From NCBI GenBank assembly GCA_015067385.1, contig SVMP01000017.1, positions 1 through 21,032 on the forward strand: a DNA stretch of 21,032 nucleotides, read 5' to 3'. Numbering within the stretch: the stretch's first letter is position 1; each line of letters begins with the position of its first letter. The translations under genes and the position numbers were made by a program. This stretch comes from Oscillospiraceae bacterium. Lineage in GTDB: Bacteria > Bacillota > Clostridia > Oscillospirales > UBA644. The notes beneath the pieces were generated by a model. That model made no database searches. It was not told where the DNA came from and saw nothing but the letters and a program-made list of their open reading frames with translations. Below are positions 14,151-20,578 of this stretch, in pieces.

Positions 14151-15199
14151 CAGTTGAGTACCACGCCTTCGTCGCCTTTAATTATATCGCCTATAACGTA
14201 AGCATCTTCGCCGTTTTCTTTGAGTATCTCTATCGCTTTATCTGCTTCGTTTGCAGGAACGATAATGCAAAGACCGACCCCCATATTATATGTATTGTAC
14301 ATATCTCTTTCGGGAATATTGCCTTCTTTAGCTATAAGATCAAAGATGGGGAGAACTTTAACTGCGGATTTGTTTATGTTAGCGGTAAGACCTTCGGGAA
14401 TAGCTCTCGGAATGTTTTCGTAGAAGCCGCCGCCTGTGATATGGCTGATACCTTTAACATCAACCTTTTCAAGAAGAGCCATAACGCTCTTGACATAGAT
14501 TCTTGTCGGAGTCAAAACTGTTTCAGCGATAGATTTGCCTCCGAGTTCTTCTCTTGCAACGTAAAGTTCGGGACCGTTATTGTCGATATTAAATACTTTT
14601 CTTACGAGAGAGAAACCGTTGGAATGAATACCGCTGGATGCAACGGCAATAACAACGTCTCCTTCTGCCATTCTTGTATTGTCAAGAACCTTTTTCTTAT
14701 CAACAACACCTACTGCAAAGCCTGCAAGGTCATAATCCTCTTCGGGCATAAGACCGGGATGTTCAGCCGTTTCACCGCCGATAAGCGCTGCTCCGGACTG
14801 TCTGCAGCCTTCGGCAACGCCGGAAACGATAGCTGCTATCTTTTCGGGGTAGTTCTTGCCGCAAGCTATATAGTCAAGGAAGAACAGGGGCTTTGCACCG
14901 CAGCAAATAATGTCGTTTACACACATTGCAACGGCGTCGATACCGATAGTATCGTGTTTATCCATAAGGATAGCCATTTTAACCTTGGTGCCGCAACCGT
15001 CGGTACCCGAAACGAGCACAGGCTCGCTCATTCCTGAAAAATCGGGAGCGAAAAGTCCGCCGAAACCACCGATATCCTGAAGAACACCGGAAGTGAATGT
15101 GCTTTTAACATGATTTTTCATCAATTCTACACTTTTGTAGCCGGCAGTAACATCAACGCCTGCCGCAGCATAGCTTGCGCTGTGACTTGAATTGCTCAT
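14150..15199 (-). CDS. purM: Phosphoribosylformylglycinamidine cyclo-ligase (AIR synthetase) PurM
   Basis: PurM, 349 residues, closes the imidazole ring, converting FGAM and ATP to AIR. Seen: SYAAAGVDVTAGYKSVE at the N-terminus, GTDGCGTKVK (65-74) in the ATP site, AMCVNDIICCGAKPLFFLDYIA (91-112), GGETAEHPG (141-149) and HITGGGFYENIPRA further on. All are classic family motifs. A GGGAG site lies about 12 nt before the ATG, a little far. It is the third gene of the purECMN run, and its stop overlaps the purN start. The gap from purC is 49 bp without a terminator. Confidence 0.97.
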   Translation of the reverse strand: MSNSSHSASYAAAGVDVTAGYKSVELMKNHVKSTFTSGVLQDIGGFGGLFAPDFSGMSEPVLVSGTDGCGTKVKMAILMDKHDTIGIDAVAMCVNDIICCGAKPLFFLDYIACGKNYPEKIAAIVSGVAEGCRQSGAALIGGETAEHPGLMPEEDYDLAGFAVGVVDKKKVLDNTRMAEGDVVIAVASSGIHSNGFSLVRKVFNIDNNGPELYVAREELGGKSIAETVLTPTRIYVKSVMALLEKVDVKGISHITGGGFYENIPRAIPEGLTANINKSAVKVLPIFDLIAKEGNIPERDMYNTYNMGVGLCIIVPANEADKAIEILKENGEDAYVIGDIIKGDEGVVLN

Positions 15200-15248
15200 A
15201 ATATCTAAAATCTCCCTGAGTTGTTATTTTTTCAGAAAAGCCTATGGC

Positions 15249-15956
15249 TTATTCACCCATAAGTCTCTTCATGATTTCCTTGTAAGCATCTTCAACATTG
15301 CCGAGGTCTCTGCGGAAACGGTCTTTGTCGAGCTTTTCATGAGTCTTGCTGTCCCAGAAACGGCAGGTGTCGGGAGAGATCTCGTCTGCGAGAACGATAG
15401 TACCGTCGGAAAGACGACCGAATTCAAGCTTGAAGTCAACGAGTTCGATGTTGAGGTCTGCAAGATATTCTGTGAGGAACTGATTGATCTTCAAAGAGTA
15501 GTCTGCAATGGTCTTAACTTCTTCAGCGGTAGCAAGCTGCATAGCTGCAATATGGTAATCGTTTATCATCGGGTCTCCGAGATCATCGTTTTTATAGCAG
15601 TATTCGAGAACGGTTGTCGCAAGTTTTGTTCCTTCGGGAAGACCGAGACGTTTGGAGAGAGAACCTGCGGCAATATTTCTTACGATAACTTCGAGAGGAA
15701 CGATCGTTACTCTTTTAACGAGTGTTTCTCTGTCTGAGAGTTCTTTAATGAAATGGGTGGGGATGCCTTTTTCTTCGAGCATCTTCATGAGATGGTTGGT
15801 AACTCTGTTGTTTATAAGACCTTTACCTTCAATTGTACCTTTTTTGAGACCGTTGAATGCTGTAGCATCATCTTTGTAATCAACTATAAGTTCATCGTAA
15901 ACATCGGTTGCGTAAACTTTCTTTGCTTTGCCTTCGTATAACTGTTCTTTTTTCAT
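15249..15956 (-). CDS. purC: SAICAR synthetase PurC
   Basis: PurC, 235 residues, joins aspartate to CAIR using ATP to make SAICAR. LYEGKAKKVYATD (6-18) is the N-terminal ATP-binding loop, VPLEVIVRNIAAGSLSKR the central substrate segment, and VDFKLEFGR with DEISPDTCRFWD the metal and substrate region near the end. Length is the normal short bacterial form. The Shine-Dalgarno AAAGGGG lies 8 nt before the ATG. It follows purE after 44 bp. Confidence 0.97.
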   Translation of the reverse strand: MKKEQLYEGKAKKVYATDVYDELIVDYKDDATAFNGLKKGTIEGKGLINNRVTNHLMKMLEEKGIPTHFIKELSDRETLVKRVTIVPLEVIVRNIAAGSLSKRLGLPEGTKLATTVLEYCYKNDDLGDPMINDYHIAAMQLATAEEVKTIADYSLKINQFLTEYLADLNIELVDFKLEFGRLSDGTIVLADEISPDTCRFWDSKTHEKLDKDRFRRDLGNVEDAYKEIMKRLMGE

Positions 15957-16000
15957 GGTTATGACCCCTTTATTTTTTTGAATTATTATTTTACTAAAAA

Positions 16001-16498
16001 TTATTTTTCTTCTGCAAGTTGCTGGATCTTTGCATCTTTTTCAAGAATGTCTGATGCCATTTTTTCTTTGTATTCAACAAACTTGTTATAAAGCTCTTCA
16101 TCGCTTATTGCCATCATCTGAACGGCAAGAAGAGCTGCGTTTTCTGCTCCGTCTATTGCAACGGTTGCAACCGGAACGCCTTTGGGCATCTGAACGGTGG
16201 AGAGAAGACTGTCGAGACCGTCCATTGTTGAGCTTTTAACGGGAATACCGATAACGGGAAGTGCTGTATGTGCCGCCATTACGCCTGCGAGATGAGCCGC
16301 TTTGCCTGCAGCGCAGATAAGACAAGCGTAGCCGTTAGCCTTTGCATTTTTGGAAAAATCGGCAGCCTGGTCGGGTGTGCGGTGTGCGGAGAGAACCTTT
16401 ACGGTGTATTCGATACCGAATTTTTCAAGCGTTCTGAACGCCGGTTTGAGTACGGGAAGATCACTGTCGCTTCCCATTATGATTGCAACTTTTTTCAT
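16001..16498 (-). CDS. purE: N5-carboxyaminoimidazole ribonucleotide mutase PurE
   Basis: PurE, 165 residues from ATG at 16498, interconverts N5-CAIR and CAIR. GSDSD (9-13) binds the phosphate, SAHRTPD (37-43) and AAGKAAHLAGVMAA (63-76) line the active site. It looks like class I, although the usual Pro after AAHL is Ala. An in-frame ATG 20 codons upstream (16558) adds unrelated residues without a ribosome-binding site and lies at the predicted transcription start; the 16498 start has AGGAG 8 nt ahead and gives the canonical MKKVAIIMGSDSD. PurK is not in the window. First gene of the purine run. Confidence 0.96.
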   Translation of the reverse strand: MKKVAIIMGSDSDLPVLKPAFRTLEKFGIEYTVKVLSAHRTPDQAADFSKNAKANGYACLICAAGKAAHLAGVMAAHTALPVIGIPVKSSTMDGLDSLLSTVQMPKGVPVATVAIDGAENAALLAVQMMAISDEELYNKFVEYKEKMASDILEKDAKIQQLAEEK

Positions 16499-16562
16499 AG
16501 TTTTTTCTCCTGATGTTATTATATCAAAATTAAACTGTGATTCTAAAACAATATACAATATT

Positions 16563-16591
16563 ATTTTACACTATTTTACGTTTATTTGCAA
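16563..16591 (-). promoter_or_regulatory. Sigma-A-type promoter of the pur (and possibly rnf) operon
   Basis: On the minus strand TTGCAA (16586-16591) and TAAAAT (16563-16568) are exactly 17 bp apart. The predicted leader is about 58 nt. A second possible start is the extended -10 TGATATAAT at 16518-16526, with a poor -35 box. I looked for a purine riboswitch in this leader and saw none; it is too short and lacks the conserved joining segments. Confidence 0.6.
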
Positions 16592-16646
16592 GTGAAAATT
16601 TTTCTTTTTACAATAATTTCGCAATTAAATATACTGTCTATCGATT

Positions 16647-17267
16647 TTATTCCCGAATCAAACGTCTTTCGACAGTGTTGAGCTTTTCCATCACTATGTT
16701 CTTATGCCAGACGCTCTTCAGTTCACCGTAGAGCTTGTCATATTCATCGGAACGTATTACCGCGCTGATCTTTACGTTTTCGGTAAATTGCCTGTCCGTT
16801 ATTTCCGCACCCGAAAGAAGAACGGCTCTCTCCATCTGACTGTGAAGATCGTATCCGTATTCCATCGAAAATTCCGTAAACGGTGCTATGTCGGCAATTC
16901 CCGCCTCCTCGATCGCTTCGGCGGCAGAACGTGAATACGCCCTTACAAGTCCGCCTGCTCCGAGAAGAATACCCCCGAAATATCGTGTTACGGTTATTAA
17001 CGTGTCGCATAATTTTTTTGATGAGATGACATGAAGAATAGGCATTCCGGCTGTTCCGGACGGCTCTCCGTCATCTGAAAATCTTTGTAAAGAGTTTTCT
17101 CTCAGTATATAAGCGTGACAGACATGCGTCGCATCCGGATGCTCTTTTTTTACGGACATTATCGCTTCTTCAGCTTCTTTTTCCGTTGAAACGTAAAAAG
17201 TCTGTCCGATAAATACTGATTTTTTTTCCGTAAATTCGGTAATTATATTTCTTCCTACAGTTATCAT
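16647..17267 (-). CDS. yigZ: YigZ/IMPACT family protein (UPF0029)
   Basis: A 206-residue protein of the YigZ/IMPACT family. The N-terminal domain carries EKKSVFIGQ (14-22), HVCHAYIL (48-55), FSDDGEPSGTAGMPIL (63-78) and VTRYFGGILLGAGGLVRAYS (93-112), the family's conserved blocks. The C-terminal part (about 135-200) corresponds to the DUF1949 domain. The biochemical role of bacterial members is not established; the eukaryotic relative IMPACT influences translational control by Gcn2. Length is normal. The ATG at 17267 fits family alignments, but no Shine-Dalgarno precedes it, only an A-rich stretch and a G/C-rich palindrome. It is divergent from the XRE regulator gene. Confidence 0.93.
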   Translation of the reverse strand: MITVGRNIITEFTEKKSVFIGQTFYVSTEKEAEEAIMSVKKEHPDATHVCHAYILRENSLQRFSDDGEPSGTAGMPILHVISSKKLCDTLITVTRYFGGILLGAGGLVRAYSRSAAEAIEEAGIADIAPFTEFSMEYGYDLHSQMERAVLLSGAEITDRQFTENVKISAVIRSDEYDKLYGELKSVWHKNIVMEKLNTVERRLIRE

Positions 17268-17277
17268 TTTTTTATTT

Positions 17278-17290
17278 GCGGACAGTCCGC
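17278..17290. repeat. Perfect 6-bp inverted repeat in the yigZ leader
   Basis: GCGGAC and GTCCGC flank a single A. It lies 11 bp upstream of the yigZ ATG, where a ribosome-binding site would be expected. It could be a protein-binding dyad or a very tight RNA hairpin. Confidence 0.45.
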
Positions 17291-17306
17291 CCTTTTCTCA
17301 GAATAG

Positions 17307-17340
17307 CATATTGCATATACAAATTCATATTGCTTGTACA
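17307..17340 (+). repeat. Tandem 15-bp direct repeat between yigZ and the XRE gene
   Basis: CATATTGCATATACA (17307-17321) and CATATTGCTTGTACA (17326-17340) agree at 13 of 15 positions, with a start-to-start offset of 19 bp (close to two helix turns). They lie inside the yigZ leader and upstream of the XRE promoter. This is the place for an operator bound by the XRE regulator itself, but that is inference. Confidence 0.5.
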
Positions 17341-17349
17341 TACTTCTTT

Positions 17350-17378
17350 ATTATAACATTTTTCACACGGTTTTTCAA
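17350..17378 (-). promoter_or_regulatory. Sigma-A-type promoter of yigZ
   Basis: On the minus strand TTGAAA (17373-17378) and TATAAT (17350-17355) are separated by exactly 17 bp. Initiation near 17343 gives a leader of about 75 nt that contains the direct repeats and the palindrome. Confidence 0.65.
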
Positions 17379-17427
17379 GCCCTCATGCAAAAAATAATAA
17401 AATATATATTCGGAAATACAGGTACGG

Positions 17428-17456
17428 TTGAAAAATATCAGATATTGTGCTATAAT
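17428..17456 (+). promoter_or_regulatory. Sigma-A-type promoter upstream of the XRE regulator
   Basis: TTGAAA (17428-17433), a 17-bp spacer ending in TGC, and TATAAT (17451-17456) combine a good -35 box with an extended -10. The start would be near 17463, about 105 nt before the gene. It stands back to back with the yigZ promoter. Confidence 0.65.
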
Positions 17457-17518
17457 AAACTAAACGTAAAGTTGAATCAGATTTCATTTTCAAATCGATT
17501 CCTTTTTGTTTTTCCGTG

Positions 17519-17527
17519 TGTTATAAT
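17519..17527 (+). promoter_or_regulatory. Possible second, extended -10 promoter of the XRE regulator
   Basis: TGTTATAAT is an extended -10 box; no good -35 box stands at 16-18 bp. A start near 17534 would give a 34-nt leader with the AAAGGA ribosome-binding site. The rest of the 300-bp gap 17268-17567 holds only the elements listed here; no gene is seen in it. Confidence 0.4.
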
Positions 17528-17567
17528 ATATTTGCGATACAGAAAAAAGTTAAAGGATCAATGTGCC

Positions 17568-18704
17568 ATGAAAGAAACGATGGGTCAAATCATAAAAAAG
17601 CTGCGTAAAGAACGTAATCTGACGCAGGAAGATCTCGCCGAACAGCTTGGTGTTACTGCGCAAGCTATATCAAAATGGGAAAATGATTACGGTCTTCCCG
17701 ATATTTCTCAGGTCATTCCTCTTGCCACCGTTTTTAACGTAAGCACAGATGTCCTGTTCGGTTTTTGCGGTAAAAATGAAACAGATGAGATTAAAAAGAT
17801 CATAGCGGACGCATATTCGAAAATTACGTACCCAAAAACAAAAGAAAATGTTAAACTGTGCTATGACGAGATCGAAAACGGTGCTGAAAAATATCCGAAT
17901 AATGTTTTGCTTCTTCACCATTTTCTTGAGATCGGAGCCTCTCTTGCTTATCCCGAAAGCCCGTATTACGATGCGGAAAACGGTGAGAGTATTTATAAAA
18001 AATGTATCCGTAAAGCTAATATTATCATTAAAAACAGCAGAAATGTTCCGGATATCCTTCGTGCGAACAGGATAATGTGTCTTCTTCATGCCGCATACGG
18101 CAGTTTTGCTATCGCAAAAAGCCATGCTGAAGAATTTCCGAAACGTTCCGATATGACGGTATACTTTATGAAAGCGAATATCTCTCATTTTGAAAAAGAT
18201 TACGCTTCCGAAAACAGATTTCTCCAGAATGACCTTATCCATCATATCAATCCCATGATCGATGATATCGTAAATATAGGTCTTTGTTATTTTCGTCTTG
18301 AAGAGTATGAAAAAGCTGAGTTTGCTTACTGTCAGGCGCTTGATTTTATTAAGCTTATCTGTCAAAAAGAGGATTCCTTCCTGTTTTTTCATTTTCGTGA
18401 AAAAGGGGATATTTATTCGCTTCTTGCCGAGGTCTATCTCAAACAGGGCAGGGTAGACGATGCCTTGATAACTCTTGAAAAAATGGTTAATTGCGATGTT
18501 AACATAATCCAAACGTTTGTCCTCGAAAAGAGCATGGTTTCACCGCTCCTTTGCGAAGTCGGACCTAATTTTTACGTTAAATACCGTAAATATAAAGGCT
18601 GGCTTCTGAATAAACTGAAAAATCCCGCTTTCGATGAGATAAGGTCAGACGAAAGATTTGTAAAACTACAGACAAAAGCGTCGGAGTGTCGTGTCAGACA
18701 ATAG
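17568..18704 (+). CDS. XRE-family transcriptional regulator with helical C-terminal domain
   Basis: A 378-residue protein from ATG at 17568, with AAAGGA 10 nt upstream. The frame is open further upstream, but that part has no ribosome-binding site and crosses the promoters, so it is not included. Residues 6-63 form a helix-turn-helix of the XRE/Cro type (GQIIKKLRKERNLTQEDLAEQLGVTAQAISKWEND ... LATVFNVSTDVLFGF, in pieces). The remainder is helical with TPR-like repeats, clearest near 235-300 (GLCYFRLEEYEKAEFAYCQAL and LAEVYLKQGRVDDALITLEKM). Such regulators in Bacillota often sense peptides or small ligands through the TPR part; none is visible here. Targets are unknown; the repeats upstream suggest autoregulation. 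Confidence 0.88.
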   Translation: MKETMGQIIKKLRKERNLTQEDLAEQLGVTAQAISKWENDYGLPDISQVIPLATVFNVSTDVLFGFCGKNETDEIKKIIADAYSKITYPKTKENVKLCYDEIENGAEKYPNNVLLLHHFLEIGASLAYPESPYYDAENGESIYKKCIRKANIIIKNSRNVPDILRANRIMCLLHAAYGSFAIAKSHAEEFPKRSDMTVYFMKANISHFEKDYASENRFLQNDLIHHINPMIDDIVNIGLCYFRLEEYEKAEFAYCQALDFIKLICQKEDSFLFFHFREKGDIYSLLAEVYLKQGRVDDALITLEKMVNCDVNIIQTFVLEKSMVSPLLCEVGPNFYVKYRKYKGWLLNKLKNPAFDEIRSDERFVKLQTKASECRVRQ

Positions 18705-18748
18705 CAAAATAACGATTAAATATTCACTTTCGTAATAAAAATATTAAA

Positions 18749-18789
18749 AACAGCTGTGCGGAATTTCCCGTGCGGCTGTTGACTTTTTT
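18749..18789 (+). terminator. Intrinsic terminator after the XRE regulator gene
   Basis: A 13-bp stem (18749-18761 with 18768-18780, three G-U pairs) around a 6-nt loop, followed by GAC and six T. It starts 44 bp after the stop codon. The -35 box of the next promoter overlaps its 3' end. Confidence 0.8.
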
Positions 18790-18807
18790 GTATTATTATG
18801 ATATAAT
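18779..18807 (+). promoter_or_regulatory. Sigma-A-type promoter of nanA-nfnAB
   Basis: TTGACT (18779-18784) and TATAAT (18802-18807) are 17 bp apart, with a TG one base off the extended -10 place. The leader is about 31 nt and contains GGAGGG 8 nt before the nanA ATG. Confidence 0.8.
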
Positions 18808-18845
18808 ATAGTTTATTGAAAATGTAAAAACGGAGGGACTGTAAT

Positions 18846-19718
18846 ATGAATAAAGGGATATATCCTGCACTTCTCACTCTTTTTGATGAAAATGGCGATC
18901 CTCATATCTCCGCGATCGGGAAACTTACCGACCATGTTATAACAAACTGCAGCGCCGACGGTCTTTATGTTTGCGGAAGTACAGGCGAAAATTTCCTTAT
19001 GAGCCATTCTCAGAAGAAATCCGTTCTTACCGCCGCCGCAAAAGCCGCTGACGGAAGAGCAAGCCTTATTGCTCATATCGGTTCGAATGTTGTTGAAGAG
19101 GTTTATGACCTTGCCGATCTTGCTGCCGACTGCGGTTACGATGCGGTTTCTGCGGTAACTCCGTTCTATTATAAATTTACGAATGCCGAGGTCGTCGATT
19201 ATTATTTACGTCTTGCCGAAAGATCAAAGCTTCCTCTTGTCGTTTACAACATCCCGGTTCTTACATCGGTAAGTCTTACGATGTCCGACTTTTCGAAACT
19301 GTTTGCTCACGGAAATATTATCGGTGTTAAAAACTCTGCACAGGATTACTTTTTCCTCGAACGCATTCGCACCGCTTTCCCCGATAAAGTTATTTATTCG
19401 GGTGTTGACGAAGCGCTTCTTTCAGCTGCTATTCTCGGTACAGACGGCGCTATCGGCAGTACATATAATATTATAGGTCATTGGGCAAAAGAAGTTTTTA
19501 ATCTCTCACAGAACAACGAGATTCCGAAAGCTCTCGAAATCCAAAAAAAGATGAACGAAGTTATCGATATGCTTCTTAAAGCAGGTATTTATCAGACGCT
19601 CAAAGAAGTTATTGCTCTTTACGGAATAGAGTCCTGCGGTTGCCGCAGACCGTTCTCAGAGACTACCGATGCGCAGAAATCCGCAGCAAAAGAAATTTTT
19701 GAAATTATCAATAAATAA
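18846..19718 (+). CDS. nanA: N-acetylneuraminate lyase
   Basis: A 290-residue protein of the DapA/NanA (class I aldolase, TIM-barrel) superfamily. NanA cleaves sialic acid to N-acetylmannosamine and pyruvate. GSTGENFLMS (44-53) binds the pyruvate carboxylate, the tyrosine Y134 lies in VYNIP, and the Schiff-base lysine is K162 (GVKNS). GVDEAL (186-191) and GAIGSTYN (201-208) mark the lyase rather than dihydrodipicolinate synthase: in NanA the Asp-Glu pair and the Ser of GSTYN contact the sugar tail. S164 stands where E. coli NanA has a Thr. Other sialic-acid genes (nanE, nanK, transporter) are not in the window. It is first in a run with nfnA and nfnB; the gap to nfnA is 23 bp, with no terminator. 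Confidence 0.85.
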   Translation: MNKGIYPALLTLFDENGDPHISAIGKLTDHVITNCSADGLYVCGSTGENFLMSHSQKKSVLTAAAKAADGRASLIAHIGSNVVEEVYDLADLAADCGYDAVSAVTPFYYKFTNAEVVDYYLRLAERSKLPLVVYNIPVLTSVSLTMSDFSKLFAHGNIIGVKNSAQDYFFLERIRTAFPDKVIYSGVDEALLSAAILGTDGAIGSTYNIIGHWAKEVFNLSQNNEIPKALEIQKKMNEVIDMLLKAGIYQTLKEVIALYGIESCGCRRPFSETTDAQKSAAKEIFEIINK

Positions 19719-19741
19719 TAAACAGAAACAGGGTCGTATTT

Positions 19742-20569
19742 ATGAATAAGTTAATTGAAAAACGTCATCTTAACCCGACTGTTACCCTTTTTACCTTTGA
19801 AGCTCCTCTTATCGCCAAAAAGGCAGAACCGGGTCAGTTTGTTATACTCCGTCCTAATGAAAACAGCGAACGAATCCCCCTCACCATCGCTGATTTTGAC
19901 CGTGAAAAAGGAACGGTCACCGTTATCGTTCAGATCGTCGGCGGAACCACCGCTGATCTCAATGCAATCCCCGAAGGTGAGTTTATTCACGACGTTGCAG
20001 GTCCTCTCGGCAAAGCTACCGAGACCGACGGACTCAAAAAAGTGGCAGTTGTCGGCGGCGGCGTTGGTTGCGCGATAGCTTACCCCATAGCTAAAAAGCT
20101 TACAAAACTCGGTGCATCCGTTGATTTTATCGTAGGTTTCAGAAATAAAGACCTCGTTTTTCTCGAAGAAGAATTTACAGCCGCAAGCGATAAACTCGTT
20201 ATCATGACAGATGACGGCTCTTACGGCGAAAAGGGTCTCGTTACCGATGCTCTTAAGAAACTTATCGAGGACGGTGCAAATTACGATGAAGTAATTGCTA
20301 TCGGACCGCTGATCATGATGAAATTCGTTTGTAAACTTACAAAAGAATACGGTATAAAAACAATTGTAAGCATGAACCCCATTATGATCGACGGCACGGG
20401 TATGTGCGGCGGTTGCCGTATTACCGTCGGCGGTAAAATGAAATTTGCCTGCGTTGACGGTCCCGACTTCGACGGTCATGAAGTAGATTTCGATGAAGCA
20501 ATGCGCAGAAATACCATGTACAAAGAATTTGAACATGAAAAATCCTGCAGATTACATAATATGAATTGA
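19742..20569 (+). CDS. nfnA: NfnA, FAD/[2Fe-2S] subunit of NADH-dependent ferredoxin:NADP+ oxidoreductase
   Basis: A 275-residue protein of the ferredoxin-NADP reductase superfamily, also called SudB in sulfide-dehydrogenase literature. The FAD part has RIPLTIADF (44-52), the NAD-binding part VAVVGGGVGCAIAYPIAK (101-118). The C-terminal [2Fe-2S] site shows C222, C225 and C237, with D217 a candidate fourth ligand, as characterised NfnA uses three Cys and one Asp. NfnAB bifurcates electrons between NADPH, NAD+ and ferredoxin. The gene runs into nfnB, with 9 bp between. AGGG about 9 nt ahead of the ATG is a moderate ribosome-binding site. Confidence 0.88.
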   Translation: MNKLIEKRHLNPTVTLFTFEAPLIAKKAEPGQFVILRPNENSERIPLTIADFDREKGTVTVIVQIVGGTTADLNAIPEGEFIHDVAGPLGKATETDGLKKVAVVGGGVGCAIAYPIAKKLTKLGASVDFIVGFRNKDLVFLEEEFTAASDKLVIMTDDGSYGEKGLVTDALKKLIEDGANYDEVIAIGPLIMMKFVCKLTKEYGIKTIVSMNPIMIDGTGMCGGCRITVGGKMKFACVDGPDFDGHEVDFDEAMRRNTMYKEFEHEKSCRLHNMN

Positions 20570-20578
20570 GGTCCGAGT

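Noticed and set aside
16499..16646. Purine riboswitch ahead of purE
   Set aside because: I looked for the conserved joining and loop segments and found none; the leader after the promoter is only about 58 nt.
17334..17567. Upstream extension of the XRE regulator by 78 codons
   Set aside because: It crosses both promoters, has no ribosome-binding site and does not look like protein; ATG at 17568 with AAAGGA is better.
17670..18512. 280-codon open frame on the minus strand, opposite the XRE regulator gene
   Set aside because: It lies fully inside the regulator gene, gives a Phe/Ile/Lys-rich sequence without domains and has no ribosome-binding site; the plus-strand frame has a clear helix-turn-helix.
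19751..20536. 261-codon open frame on the minus strand, opposite nfnA
   Set aside because: Antisense of a well-defined NfnA; the translation shows no family motif.
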